DNA of 64,000 nt from Phytoseiulus persimilis (GCA_037576195.1 CM075102.1:24486745-24550744); one strand, 5' to 3'. Positions 14,119-27,000 are shown, numbered from the stretch's first letter. Notes: generated from the sequence alone by a model not told the origin. Program-made: numbers and translations.

Positions 14119-15012
14119 CCTGGAAATGAAAATACCAAACTGAAACTCGAAGCTCAGGACACGTTCGAAGCATGACCGTTTGGCGTAGTGCCCCAGCGCG
14201 CTTCGAGAGGCTCCGCTGATAATATTCCCGGAGCTCCTGGACGCATGTGATATTAGGATTGAGTGACCTAGTGCCGTAGATCGCCGTAACTCAGTGCAAC
14301 CACGCTCAGGCACTAGCTAGCCAGGAGCTCGAAATTCATACGGGGGCGAACGCTTCGCGCACGAGATTGAACAACTCATTAACTACCTTGAGCTTGAACT
14401 TAATGACAGGCAAGATCCATGGCGGCGGATCACACACAGACAGCAAAGAACAGCGCTGAGTCGCAACAATGTTTGGATAGGAACTTCATCATTGACACCG
14501 AAACTCTCCGAATAAGCTTCTCACGCCTTCACGAATTCACGCGGAGTTCAGAAAGTAACGAGCTCGTGTGACACTCCGCAAGGAGGAATTCCGAGCGGTG
14601 GCACGTAGTGTCGACGAGAGGTAAGCCTCAGGCTAAGAAATTCTTCGAATAACTTTCATGAAGCATCGCAATCGGATATAACGAACTGATTCCCAGCCTT
14701 GCCAAATAAGCTTCTGAACTGCTTGTAGCGACGATGAGTCGTGGGGTCTGCTATGTCAGAATATTCCAAACAGCGATATTCCTGCACATTCGTTTTCATT
14801 CAGCCGGATCGGCATTCTTCTCTAACGGTCGGCGACGCGCTCAAACTCGGAGTGTTACGATGAGATCCGGGACGACCTATGTGGCATACCTTGGGGGAAC
14901 TCCGGTGTTCGAGATTTCACAGGAACTCTCCTTTTATCCTGGAAGCCTCCAACGGAGGTTGAACGATTTCTAAACATGCAGTCGCAACCACCTAAATATG
15001 CCAGGAATTCGA
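14119..15012. other. Upstream region of the angiomotin gene; no gene seen
   Basis: Lies 5' of the angiomotin first coding exon. It probably holds the promoter and a 5' untranslated exon, since a splice acceptor directly precedes the ATG. A weak plus-strand ORF (14734-14973) shows no supporting splice sites or similarity. Confidence 0.4.
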
Positions 15013-15399
15013 TGATACTACTGTGGCACGTGCCTCTGGCAGCGCGACTCCTGTGGTGCTTTTGGTTTGGCGGCAAATAGCAGACGACAAGTAGAAGAGC
15101 CAGGAACCACAAAAGAATTTCTGTCACCCGCTCTCGGCGCGATCCCCGCAAGACTTTCTGGCTCGAGGAAACTCTGGAGGCGTCTTCTAGAAATATTTGG
15201 CGGAGTAACCCTCGAAGGACCTGGGTTTCCTGACGAGAGCATAGAAGACGGACTGAAAACTCTCCCTGATCTTGATTCCATCGATGCAACGCGAGCGGAG
15301 AGATCGCGGAGGAAGGTTCGAAGAGCCTATCTTAGTGATCGTGCTCTTAAAATGTTGGAGGACGTTGACATCGATGAAAGAGAGCTACATGGAATTTAG
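15013..15399 (+). CDS. Coding-like ORF, possible terminal exon, unrecognised
   Basis: An open frame runs from just after a stop at about 15013 to a TAG at 15397-15399. Its last 80 codons look like real protein: a charged amphipathic stretch (KLWRRLLEIFGG), then DGLKTLPDLDSIDATRAER, a dibasic run (SRRKVRRAYL) and an acidic end (EDVDIDERELHGI). There is no in-frame ATG near the start, so it would have to be a 3' exon joined to an upstream exon. A possible acceptor is at about 15152 (CCCCGCAAG). I do not recognise a family. The dibasic sites could suit a secreted precursor, but that is speculation. Confidence 0.3.
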
Positions 15400-15634
15400 A
15401 TCCACGAGAACTCGATGCTTGAAAGGATGACGGCTTCGACTATTTCGACTGTTATTCACAGGAGTATAGTTACACTCATCTCTTTTATTCGGTCATGGTT
15501 CTTTGTCACAATTGATCGCTCCAGCTTGTCACAGATATCGTCATTTCCATGTTTGCATTATGTACACAAGTTACTGGATCTTGCTCCAGCTGATTGATTA
15601 TTACTATGTTTCGATAGGCTTCTGCTGGAAACCA

Positions 15635-18600
15635 CTAGAATTGACTGATTACTGTTCGATCTAAATGCTCAACGGCAGGCGCCTCCAGGCAGGCTGAGCT
15701 ATCATGATGTACGTCTGTTCTTGTGGCGCACGCTATGTACTGTTGGCACTGTTCTGCACATTCCGACCATTTGGCACTGGGACTGAACCGGTGATAAAAT
15801 CTGAAAATCCAAAGCTTATTAACTAGCTCCCGATTTAACAGAGATCAATATATGGATCTATTAACATATGCTTACTTGTAATAGTTTTGGAAAGCATCGG
15901 AATTCCGGGAGATATCCCTTGAAATCTTGTCCATACTCGACGGTGATAAATCATTCACTTCGTACGTCAATTGCGCCTCATACTCCGTTTCCCAGTTTAT
16001 GCGACCGTCCTCGTTGGCTCTTGTCAGGTTGAACGTCCGGGTGAGAGAGTCCAGCAAGACGCCGCCTTCCCGATACGTGAACACTTTGTACGCCGGGTTC
16101 ACCTGGATAAAATATGGAAGAATCGGTACTGTTCCGTTGGAGCTCCACTTCGGGAGCTTATTTCTGGAACGATCTCGCCGTGCAACCTCCAAGGAACGCG
16201 GAGGCGAATGCAAGTTGTTCGTCGACGATTCACGTGAATGCATCATGTGAACAGCAACAATACGATACGGCTCTCAGAGATTGGACGCCGATAATATCTC
16301 GTGTTACGAAACCACGAAGAACTTTCTGGCGATGCTGGCAATTAGAAGATCTCGATCGCTCGTCTTTGGTTGCAAGCGGCAGAATGAACTGATCGTGTCT
16401 GATGGCGACGGTTGATAATTTCTGAACTGTGAAGAAAGAAACGCAGCGATCATGCTTGCCGTCGAATCTAACGTCCTTGGTACTCACGGAAGAATAAGAT
16501 GTAGCACTTGGTGCCACGAAAGCTGCTCCCACCGGTGTCACACGATTGGTTTCGTAGAACACTCGAAATTCATCGTAATGAGTATGTCCGTAGAATTGCC
16601 CCGTAATCGTGGAGCCGAACCTGTGAACAGATCAATTTCCTTACGATAACTCCTCCATATACTATTCCATCCAGAACCAAGCGGAGTCGTTGACTGACTT
16701 TCATGACTCATCAATATCGTTGGTCCTGTTCATGGAGTCACTACGAGAACCACCACTCTGTTCACTAACCTCTGAACAATTCTGAGAAACTGTGCACTCC
16801 AAGTGTGGATGCAATCGAAGGAGCCTGGAGGAACATGACCGAGGAGATGAACTTTTTGTCCCCTGACCTCACTATCCTGTAGCTGCTCCACGAGCCACCT
16901 CAACTGGCCCGCGGGATCTCTCGAGTCGGCGAGGAGCCAGAAGTTGAGGTAGTAGCAGAAGTTCGTATTTAGAGCGATGACTTTCAGGGCCGGCGAAATC
17001 GATACAGCGTAATATCCGCCAAGACGGATCTGTGATGGAAAAAGGACATCACGTGAGGAGGAGTCTTGGCTGATCCTCGCGATGAAACGATTGAAAAACG
17101 ACGCGATGATGATACACCCGCTTCCCTCACCGTCTTAAATTGCTCTTCTCCTAACCAAGGCGACCAGAAAGAGGCCAAGTTAGAATATAGCTCCGGTGTT
17201 TTCTTCAGCATCGGCGAAGATCCGAGCTCAGTAGAAAACAGATTCGGGGGAACCGCCTCGTGATTTCCTATGACTGGAAACACTTTGACTGCGAAACGAG
17301 CCCTAAGCAGATCGTACACGGTTTTCGTGATGTTGAAGTATTCCTTCTCATCCGACTTCCACACGTCATGGGGTGGGATGTCTCCAGTGAGATAAATGTG
17401 TGACAGTTCCTATCAATGGATGTTCCGAGTCAGGTTGGGAATTCGACGGCTGGAATTTCCGGCTACGGGGAATTTCCAGAAAAGCTTCGTCGACGTGAAT
17501 CTGGGCTCACCGAGATCCAAGGTCCATAAATGCATCAACTTTCGGCATAAACTGATATTCGTCAATGATTCGGTCGGGATAGTTTACGTTTTCGGTGAGA
17601 TTAAAGGCGTCATCCACGAGACTTCTGATTGTTTCCATGGGCATGTCGCAATTACGTAAATCTCCGAATCGACCCGATAAAGATGTCAATGTCTCGTTAC
17701 TGATCGGTTGTTCGGTTTCGTCGGGCTCCTCGCGACAACATAGCGGCATATCACATTGTGCCTTGGCTCCTTCGTGATACCGCGGATCGTAATGGAAGTC
17801 GGACAAGTGAAGAATTTTGATGTCGCTGGATGGCGTAGTCTGAAAGCATTTTGTGGAAAGTTCTTATTTCAGGTGCTCCGATCAAAACATTCCTCAAATA
17901 GATTCTCGCCCACGGTTCGCTGCCGTCAGCCGTCGGGAGCCCGAGTCGTCACCCGCTTCCAGATCCGAAATTCGAATGTGTGAAAATTGAACGGTAGTGC
18001 TATCGGGCTCTCTTCGTAAAACTCTGTCGACTTGAACACGGCTCGAGGAGGGCCTCATCGGAAACCATGAGAGCGTTCCGTAACACTATATGTTCTCGAA
18101 ATTCTCACCGATAAAGTTCTGGGTGCTTTCTTGGGCCTCGGCGGAAGAACAACCTCCCAGACGTGTGCTGGCGCTGATATTTTACCACACTGTGGACCAA
18201 ATATCAGCGAACAAATATCGCTTTCAGAAATTTTCTCGTAGACCACTAGCTCAGCTATGTGGTGCACCTGTGGACGAGATGAATCTAGGCTTGCTTGCAT
18301 TTGGTTCTCGATTCTCGCCAGCAGTTCGACTCCCTTCATGAAGCAAGAGCAGTGTCGTCACCGTTCAGCGGAAGATTGGCGCTCCTGAGTCGACCGGTAG
18401 TGCCAGGGCAGGGATGGGAAACGGTTCGATTGTAAGATATGATTCAGAGATTTGGAGAGAACGCTGATAACTCACGACATCGATGTAACTGTAGAGGAGA
18501 CCCATGCACACTTCGGGAGCGGCCAAGTCACTAGCTATGGTGTTGCAGCCGATTTTGCCCCATCTGACCAATTCATTCTTGGTGAACGACTTGAGAGCAA

Positions 18601-18873
18601 CTTTGAGAGCTCTGACACCGGATCCACACGTAGAGCAGGTGTCGTTGGTCGTCAGTCCTGTCTTGAATGTCGTCATCATCTGTAAGAGACACAACGGTGG
18701 AGGCGCTTTCTATGATCTATCGAAATTCAGCGCGGACGTCAGATGACGCTGCAGCGATCCACTGAGGAAGCTCTGGGGTCACTTCCTATGGTAAAAGACC
18801 GTTGCGCAACAGGAAGAACGAACAGTCCTCCCCACATGAACAGTAGTAGAATCGGCAGCGATATCCGAACCAT
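15635..18873 (-). CDS. Acid sphingomyelinase-like phosphodiesterase (9 exons, about 590 aa)
   Basis: A secreted or lysosomal zinc phosphodiesterase that splits sphingomyelin into ceramide and phosphocholine. Exons: 18873-18763, 18679-18476, 18249-18109, 17839-17588, 17409-17131, 17029-16770, 16620-16488, 16102-15876, 15800-15635; phases agree throughout. Order of parts: signal peptide (MVRISLPILLLFMWGG), cysteine-rich saposin B domain (about 50-130), proline-rich linker (LPPRPKKAP), then the metallophosphoesterase domain. Metal and catalytic motifs present are HLSDFHYDP (D166, H168), TGDIPPHDVW (D246), GNHE (N285, H286), GHVPPG (H394) and GHTH (H428, H430). The cysteine-rich C-terminal part follows. 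Length is close to the 630 residues of human SMPD1. The donor of exon 4 is GTAAAC at 17587; a more canonical GTGAGC at 17510 breaks the frame. The exon 1 donor (GTGGAT) and the exon 3 acceptor are the weakest points. All catalytic residues are intact, so the enzyme should be active. Confidence 0.9.
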
Positions 18874-19192
18874 GATACAGCATCCATCCAGCATTCATTA
18901 AGACCTTCAAAAGTTTTTCTGTTCCAGCGGGTAATATCCACACAAAAACACTACGTTGGAAGCAGTCGTTCGTAAGGAGTCAGAGACAGCAAAAGTGTCC
19001 GGGGTAGCCGGAGAAGGTTGCCGGGTCTTGATGCCTCGTGTTTACTTTCTTCGGAATCCGAAGACTGCAGTAGCCGAGTGTCCGTATCAAGCGCAAGTTG
19101 ATAGCATCCGATCAAGTTAAGCGATCAGCGAAGAATAGGCTCGGAAGCTGTTTCAGCCCGTCACACCCGTGTCGATTGGATGGCATGCTCTT

Positions 19193-19480
19193 TCAGCACG
19201 CGAAAATCACTTCGAATTCTTCACCGATTGCAAATCGATGTTGCAGACAGACATGCCGTTCTTTTTTTGGGGTTGACTGGATTTTAACGACCTTGCCAAT
19301 GCTTCTCTCTTTCTTGGTGCTTTCCCGAAAAACGATGCGCCTTGGAGTTTTTCTCCCGAAGTGTAGGTACAATGATGACGATACGTCCCGCATCTTGATG
19401 GAACTATCTTCAGAAATCAGCTCCCCAACGTTTTTACTCTCGATCAATGCGATGGTGATCAAGCCGTGATTCGGCATCAA
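19193..19480 (-). CDS. Coding-like minus-strand ORF, possible terminal exon
   Basis: The frame is open for 95 codons and reads like protein, with alternating hydrophobic strands and charged loops (HGLITIALIESKNVGEL, then FAIGEEFEVIFAC before the stop). It has a Lys/Arg-rich middle. No clear start or neighbouring exon was joined in phase. It could be the 3' exon of a gene containing the exon at 20192-20428, but I could not connect them. Function unknown. Confidence 0.25.
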   Translation of the reverse strand: MMPNHGLITIALIESKNVGELISEDSSIKMRDVSSSLYLHFGRKTPRRIVFRESTKKERSIGKVVKIQSTPKKERHVCLQHRFAIGEEFEVIFAC

Positions 19481-20191
19481 GACGCTTCTTCAACAGCGGT
19501 TCAGTCAAATCCCATCTCATGGGTCCTCGTCGGAGCAGACGGCTCGGTCACTCGGAGGGCATGTCGGTCGACAAAGGCGCAAAATTATCTTTACATCCGA
19601 GCTGTCAAGTGCTCGTCGAGTCACGAGGACAAAGACATCGTACAAATGATCTCATTCCTATTCAAACACGCCTTCAGATACAGCTGTTTCGAAAGCTGCT
19701 GTGTGGAAGAACTCGGGTGAAAGAGCCGCCGCTTATGCGGGGCGAATGGGTTCGACGCGGACGTCCGGACTTGGAAGATGGTTTCCAGGGTAGCACCTAG
19801 ACCTACACGAGATTCCTCGCGCTCAAATCGGACGGGCAAACATCGAAATCGCTTCTGGCTATTGCGGAACGATACCACGATTATTTTTCCTTCATCCCTG
19901 AACAAACACCAGTTCCAGGTTGTGATATTTCATGGACTCATGGCTGAGTTCTGTCTTTGATTTCTCCGCTCCGAGCGGATCAATTCAACCACCGGCTTTG
20001 CCACTTTTTTCTGTCATAATTCGAACCGCAGTGAGCCTCTCCAGAATCTAAACCGATTCCTGATGGATCTGCGCTAGCGGAGAGCTTCAAGTGACATCGG
20101 AGAGCCGCTCCCGCCCTTGACAACATTTCAGAAAGAGTACCGAACATCGGTCAGTGAAACGTTGTGAAACTCAACGCGCTCCGAAACTCAC

Positions 20192-20428
20192 CGATTGGAA
20201 GTCGAGTGGCATCATATCAATCAGTTTGTTGAGCTCTTCTTCGCGCTTCTGCTCAAGCTCCATCGACTCTTCCAAGGCAGCCCGGAAATCCAGGATTCTC
20301 TTGGGTCCCACCACATATCGAGCAGCGAACTCTTTGGGAATCCGCTCTTGCTTGTAAACTAGCCGATGAACAACGAATAACGGTAACAGGATCCCGAATC
20401 CGACGCCGGCTGGGATCAGCCACTTCAT
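20192..20428 (-). CDS. First exon of a small membrane-anchored protein, unrecognised
   Basis: An ATG at 20428 opens 79 codons that end at a canonical donor (TCG|GTGAGT, intron from 20191). The protein begins MKWLIPAGVGFGILLPLF, a single uncleaved signal-anchor or transmembrane helix. It continues as a charged segment (VYKQERIPKEF) and an acidic, probably helical or coiled stretch (ALEESMELEQKREEELNKL). This shape fits a small single-pass ER or mitochondrial membrane protein. I do not recognise the family, and the downstream exon was not found with confidence. Confidence 0.4.
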
Positions 20429-22156
20429 GGTGAACAACGTCCGAGCACAGTCTCGAGCACAAAACGGGAGCGTGGAAGTAAATCAAGCTAAAAAGCGCCA
20501 CCAGCATCCAGCGAGGGGCGATCTGAGAGATCCCGGCGCCGTCAGCCGAAGGATACAACCGATCGGTTGTTAAAGTCAGTGAGCAGACTTGTTCGTTTCA
20601 GTCATGTGGCGCAACACTTGGGGCTAGACACCATGTGTGCTGTCTGTAGAACCGCATGATGAAAAAAACGATCGCGAGCGAGGAGGCGCTGCGAGGGGTG
20701 TTCGGTGTTGCGGCTACCACGGCTCTAGCTGTCGTTGACGTTTGTTTGTTTGTGATTAGGATTAAGGTTAAGGTGATCATCAGAAACGGCCGCGCGAAGT
20801 GTATCCACCTCTGCCGATTTTTCAGTATGTCGAGTGAAATATGTTCCATGAGGTTCTCGTTCAGATTCTTTTCAGTCTCAGTTCTGATGGTTAGTTCCAG
20901 CGAATAATCCGAGTGTAGTCTGTGATCAGTGATACTCGTATGACTCTGAGCATGATCGTGCCGGTGTGCCCCCGATGATGGTTGGGAACGGTGAGCCTGA
21001 TCTTCGTGCTCGGCTCATGGAATGCCAAGAGACATGAAAATGCTGATTTCATCTGAGCGGATTGTTGTCGAGGGCGATGCTGGAAATAAATTCGATTCGG
21101 TTGCGGACTTTCCCTTGATGGAAGGGATAGAAAGCTCAGCGCGCACTCTGAAAGTCAAAGATCAGATTCTCACGACGACACAAAGCGATGTATTGGTTCA
21201 TCGGCCTCTGTCATGTTGGCGCCAATATCCGAGAGACGCTTGTTTCTCACATCTTCTGACCTCTGCTCGGATTGAACATGAATCTAGCTCTCTATTATAG
21301 GTTCTCCATTTCCCATTCCGGCTCCATTCAGCTTCTCCATGAAAGTAGTGCATGGCAGATCGAGAATCTGGGCGAAAAGGGGAGCGAAGGAACGCGGATG
21401 AAGTTCAATCATGATTTTTGTTCCTCTGTGGGGAGCGAGCATCGAGTCAATCGAACTGGTTCGTTTGAACTTCCACACTTCTCCTGCTGCGCGCATCATC
21501 CGTGGGAAATCGAGCCGTATTTCTCGGCGGCCTGGTGAGCCAATGATGCAGCCTACCTTGATTGAACTCCTAGAATGCAGACGAAAGCCGCCGGTTGCCT
21601 CGCGACTCCAGTTCGGATCCGAGCAGGGTGATTTTTCTCATTAGCCCTTGGCAACGTGATGAACACCTGGCCGATGTACGGATTCAATGAACGAATGTAA
21701 TGTGTCAAGCTATAGGACGTGGTTTCGCTTTCTTCTGGACTATCCACTGAAACAGCAAAAGTTTCCTTCATGACAGAACACTGCTCAGTCTAGCTTCGGA
21801 AACCAAACGACATGGCCCACTTCTGCTGCTCATTCGCGAATAGTGTGAGCCCGTTCGCGTCAATCACGTCATGGTTGAGTCGAATGTCCGAGGGGTCTAT
21901 TGAAGCACCGGCGATGCGAGCATTGTACGCGAATGATGTCGATGAGACTCCTGATGATTGAACTGTTATGCGCGTGACGTAAATCGGGCTCTTATAATTT
22001 GTCGCACGTTTTCGTAGATCATGAATGCCTTCGCGATTGGTGAGTGTTCATCCTCCTCTCCGAAAGCTGAGGGAGGTTTCCTTCGAGAAAATTGGGTGAG
22101 AAGTTCACGTTCGAGCAGCACGAGCGAGTTCCGATATCGGAAAAGGAAACACATAC

Positions 22157-22318
22157 CTGGTAGATATCGAGCGAACTATCCCAATAGACGGGAGGCGAAC
22201 AATGGCCCGATAGAGACCACGCCTGGTGATAGTTGAGAAGCAAACAGGGAACCGTCTGTGAGATCTCCTCATCGCACCTCAGTTCCGGTTCGAGAGCGTC
22301 GAAAAGTAGGCGAGTATA
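22157..22318 (-). CDS. Candidate internal exon of an unrecognised gene
   Basis: Exactly 54 in-frame codons lie between an acceptor (GACCCCAG) and a donor (CAG|GTATGTG). The peptide looks like folded protein: LLFDALEPELRCDEEISQ, followed by a hydrophobic LLLNYHQAW segment. Family unknown. The surrounding minus-strand frames (21.5-23.6 kb) may hold further exons, but I could not chain them in phase. Confidence 0.3.
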
Positions 22319-23407
22319 CTGGGGTCATGCTCCTCGAGAATCAGGGAGGGCTGCCGATGAGTCCCAAGAAATCGGGCTTCGCATTCGATGGAAAATAATT
22401 TGAGCAGCCTGATGATATCCTTAGAGGCCATCGAAGAAAAACCATTCTCAAAACTTCTCTTCAATATTCGGGTATCTCATACACAGAGAATAATCAGCTG
22501 CAGCTCTGAGGAACCGCCCACAGCTTTTGGCACGCTGCCGAGCAGCACGGCGGAATGGCAAAGTGAACAGGGCGTTTGGTCTCGGAACCTGGCAAGCCGT
22601 GACTTTTCGACCTGGAGTCAGGAATGACCTCGACTGTGGACCTGTGACCTCGGGTACAGATTCGCGACCTTGCTTCATGGCCGTGACGAGATTGGCCTTG
22701 ACTTCCCAGGATTCCTGCGAGCTTGCGGAGTCCTCTCGGTATTCTTCGACCTCGCTCTATTTACGCTCGAAGTTCCTTGACCCCGATGTTCGGGGGATGC
22801 TGCAAGCAGCCTGGCGCCCCGGATGGGACTGCTCTGGCCCTGATATACTCTCTAGGCCTAGCTCATCCTGGATCCCCTCCGAGGCTGGTTCCTGTGAACC
22901 TGGGCGCAAGAGCCTAGCTGGTTCAGAGCGAGAAAATCTTCAGAGTGGCTTTCCGTCAGCGCATGCAAAATTGCGGAATGCGCTTGATGTCACACGGCTT
23001 CAAGAATTTCAAGACCAGATCTCGATTTTTGCTGTGGTGATAATTGATCCAGACTCAGGTTGTGGGTGGCTGAAAACCTTGAGGTTCCCCGGGTGAAGTG
23101 TGAGCAAATTCCATTGATACTTTGTTGCTATGCGTTAGGAATGCAACGTCGACGTTTGCCCTTGTCTCGAGTGCCACGAGCATCGTTATCGACAATCGCC
23201 TCGTCCACGCGAAGGAAATGAACTTGACAGCAGCATTCGGCTCGTTCATCGCTCCGCCGTTCGGACCTTCTCGTGACGCGCAAGAAATTCGCGGCAGGGC
23301 TATCGAGGCTTGGGGTCAGCTTCGACGTGGGAGAAATGTTTTCGTTGAGGAAGTCAAACTGAATTCTCCTCACAAGAACAGAAATCTGAAATATGAGTGT
23401 AACTCAC

Positions 23408-23643
23408 AAGAACACCACGCAAGACGACTCAGACCAGAAGTCTCTCGCTTGTTGGGCGAGCGCCGCTGATCTCACAGATAAGGGGATACCGGCTTCTGCG
23501 CTCAGAATTGTAAGGAGTTCCATAGCCCGAAGAAGATTCTGGAAACATTCGCGCCTCCTCCAGAATTCCCACGTTTTCTCATCCATGTGTTTAGCAATCA
23601 ACTTGTTTTTGCTGCTCGGAGTCATCCCATTCATCAGCTGTCT
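23408..23643 (-). CDS. Candidate internal exon of an unrecognised gene
   Basis: About 78 codons follow a possible CGGCCAG acceptor and end at a good donor (TTCTT|GTGAGT). The peptide is strongly helical: KHMDEKTWEFWRRRECFQNL, then an alanine- and leucine-rich amphipathic run. It may belong to the same minus-strand gene as 22157-22318. No family recognised. Confidence 0.3.
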
Positions 23644-24027
23644 GGCCGATACGTCCCGTGGAGGTAATATGTGGAGTGGCCCGTGGCTGAAAATTACAAT
23701 TCTGATTCGCTGGCGATCGGGGAGAGGGGAGTGAAAGTCAACACATCGGGGAACCTGTGTTCGACTCGACAGCATCGATTCAACATCAAGTAGGATTGAA
23801 ACCCGAGATAAAATGGATGTCCGAGCCCAAAGTTCATCTAGCTGCGATTCGCAGTCAATGATGTGCAAACATCGCCAAAAATGAAGTGAAAAGCAAAGTC
23901 GAACGAATCTCCCCGGCGTCGCGCCGAGGGAAATGAAGTCTTCGCAAGGAGCCCGTTTCTCCTCAAGGGAGGATGTCGCCCTTGAGAAGTGAGTTTCAAA
24001 TAATAATATTTTAAATGTTTAGACCAA

Positions 24028-27000
24028 ATGTTCGTGCGACCGGTGGCCAGAGAGATGAAGAATTTCAGGGAACACAACGAAACCGTACTCAGGGAGCTGG
24101 TTTCAAAAGACGTCGCAATGAGTGTGCAAAATATAGAGGACTTGATCGGCTCTCAGGAGAGATTGCGCTCAATATTCCCTAAGATCCTAAAGATTACTAC
24201 GTATCTCCTGCGGAGACTCATGCTCGACGTCTCCCGCTTCTCCGTTGACAGAGTACCCATGGACCACTACGCCGCAGCCCAGGTGTGCATCTCTGAAGCC
24301 ATCATTCCGTTTTTCGCTCGTCGAGTATTCATCCGAATCGAGAAGAATCTCCCTCTAGGAACACATCGAAGCTTGATTGTGACAGCAGGGAATGATTCAG
24401 GTCGCGAGAACAAGTTGATCACAATTCTGAAATGCGGTTTCTCTGATCTCAGTTCCGATTGTGGTCCCTAAACGTCCGGCGCCAAATTCAGATACGCTCC
24501 ATTACGTTCGTTTGCGTCCAAGATTCAGTGAGCTCGTTGTTCGAGCTTCTCAGGTACTTGATGATCGAAGCACCATCGGTTGCAGCGCTCAACGTTCGAT
24601 GTTTCCAAATGTTTTGCGTGAGTCGTTTGTCTGTGAGTTTCTTGCTGCTCCGATTTATTTCCTTCACCTTATCTGAACCGATCGCAAAGTCTACCCCTTT
24701 CGAAGGTGGCGGTCGCTGACTTGGGATCTCATCTGGAAAAACTCGCGAAAGTAGAGCCAATAGACTACTTGAGAGTCGCGGAGAGACTTAAACAAATCGT
24801 TGAGTCTTCGGGGAAGGTGCAGGAGAACAGTGCCGATCGCCAGCTTCCCAGACTCTCCGACTTCGAATTCGAAAAGGTCCTCGGTGCTGGTGGCTTTGGG
24901 GTCGTGTACAGAGCTCTCTACAAGCCGGGTGAGATTAACTCGACACGATGAATGCGCCAGAACCGGAAGGACGATCTGCGCTGGAAGACGTTCGCTAGAT
25001 CTTGAGTACATGGTCGGGAGTGTTCCACAATTTATTCACGAATTTCCAGCTCAGGTAACTGTGTCTGTGAAACTCGTCCGTGAATCCCGTTTCGGCGTTA
25101 TTGAGAACGCCCTGACTGATCGAGCTGTTGTTTCTGTCACGAACCATCCTTTTGTGGTCTCCTACTTCTGTATCTTCCCGATATGCGGAGTCTCCGTGTC
25201 AGTGATGGAGTACATACATGGTGCGAATCTTCATGAAGGTATCGTTGAGCTTGACGAAGTTCCTGCCCAGGGGCGGTTTATCTGCGAAAAAAACTCCTGG
25301 AAACACGCTCGAGTTTGACCCTCGTGATCGTGATGTCGCCTTACTAATGTAACCATTAAAACTTGATGCAGTTGTGACGCGCTCCAGATGTCTACCAATA
25401 TCGTATGGGAAGCTGATTTTCACTCAGCTGGCACTTGGAGTCAGTCACATGCATTACAGAGGGATCATTCATAGGGATATTAAAATTGAAAACGTCATGG
25501 TATTGAGAGGAGGACGCGTCAAACTGCTCGATTTCGACACTGCCAAAATTTGTATAGCTCATCACCCAATGAAGCTCCAAAAGTAAGCGGCTCCCGCGAC
25601 CATCTTTTGAGATTTTCGATTCAAATCCAACGCCCCCGACTGCACTGAGGGCCATTGGAGGAGCCCTCCCAAAGCCTTCCCCACGGAAGGCGACGGTTTT
25701 TCCGTCTCAGACTCTAATCTAAGAAACTGCTGAACTATTCACAGGAGCTTCTTCCAACTGACTTCAGCTGAATTTAGAGATCGTCAAACAGCCGGAACTC
25801 TGTATTACATGGCGCCTGAGCTACTGGAGAGAAGGCCTTACGGGCGCGGCTGTGATTGGTGGTCGATGGGCATTCTGCTTTTCAAGACAATCGTTGGTCG
25901 ATTCCCGTTCAGAGGCAAGAATCACGACGAAGTCAAGGTATCCGCCCGACTTTCCGGGTGCTTGGTTCATTCACATTCCCGGCAACGACCATTAACCCAC
26001 GCAACAGTTATCGGCTGACTTGTACTTGGCTTTACGAGATTTACGCTTGCCAGGCTTCGATTTTGGAACGGAAGGTCCAGTTTCCGAGGTCCCGCACTTC
26101 GAACGCGAACATAAGCTCAGTCATACAATTCATTGAGAAACTCTTGGAGAAGAAACCCCACACCAGGTTGGGTTCCAAGCTGTATCAGGAAATATTTGAA
26201 GATCCCTTCCTGGCGGATGTGAATATCGGCAACTTGGCGAGGCCCACCATTTTCGAGGTGCCCGAGCTGGACGTGATTCTGCGCGAGGTCGAGCTGATAT
26301 CGGACGAGGCTTTTTCCCTCTTATCCAATGGTTTGACGGATCGCCAGGATTGGGATAGAGATGACCCGAGCACCCCAAGAAGAACGCTAGTGAGACCCGT
26401 CGACTTGCAAGGTGAAAACGCTAATTGATGGCATCCCGCCGCTCCCGTTCGGGTGTTCTCGCTTTGGAATACTCGATTCTGGATCTCGAATGTCAACTTG
26501 AATTAATCCATTAAATCAACAGGATCGCCAGATTCCGCACCGCCTCTCTTCGTTTACGCTTCGAAATTTTTCGAGAAAATCGGCGGGAGAAAGGAGCGCT
26601 CCATGAAGCACCTCTTGCAGCCTATAAGGTTTTCGTGTGCCACGAGCGACTTTGCCATAAGAAACACTCTCAACTTGTCGCCGAGCGAAGCTGAGACTAC
26701 GATAGTCGTCATCTGCGTATCTGATGCAGTCCACGCTGAACAGCTCGGATTCTCCATCTTCGCTGCGCCCTCCGATGAGGGGGATGTGTTCCCAATCGTG
26801 GACGAAATAGTACCAAAGTCTCCCGCATCGGTAGGGTCCAACTTCAGCATCTTGAACGATACATCGATTTGAGCTCGCAACTTGGTGGGCATCCGATACA
26901 GTCAAGTCGTCCGAATACGAGAAAGCAGTTTCCACCTTTCAGAATCGTTCCGAAAGACGCATACTTGACTGTATTGATATCGAATTCAATGCTGATTCCC

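Noticed and set aside
17507-17587. Extension of sphingomyelinase exon 4 to the canonical donor at 17510
   Set aside because: It leaves phase 2, while the next exon, which carries the catalytic TGD motif, needs phase 0. The donor GTAAAC at 17587 gives the right phase and the spacing expected from the family.
22527-23096. 189-codon plus-strand ORF
   Set aside because: Composition is unlike folded protein (many Ser, Pro, Arg, Gly), with no domain or splice context. It overlaps a region with better minus-strand exon candidates.
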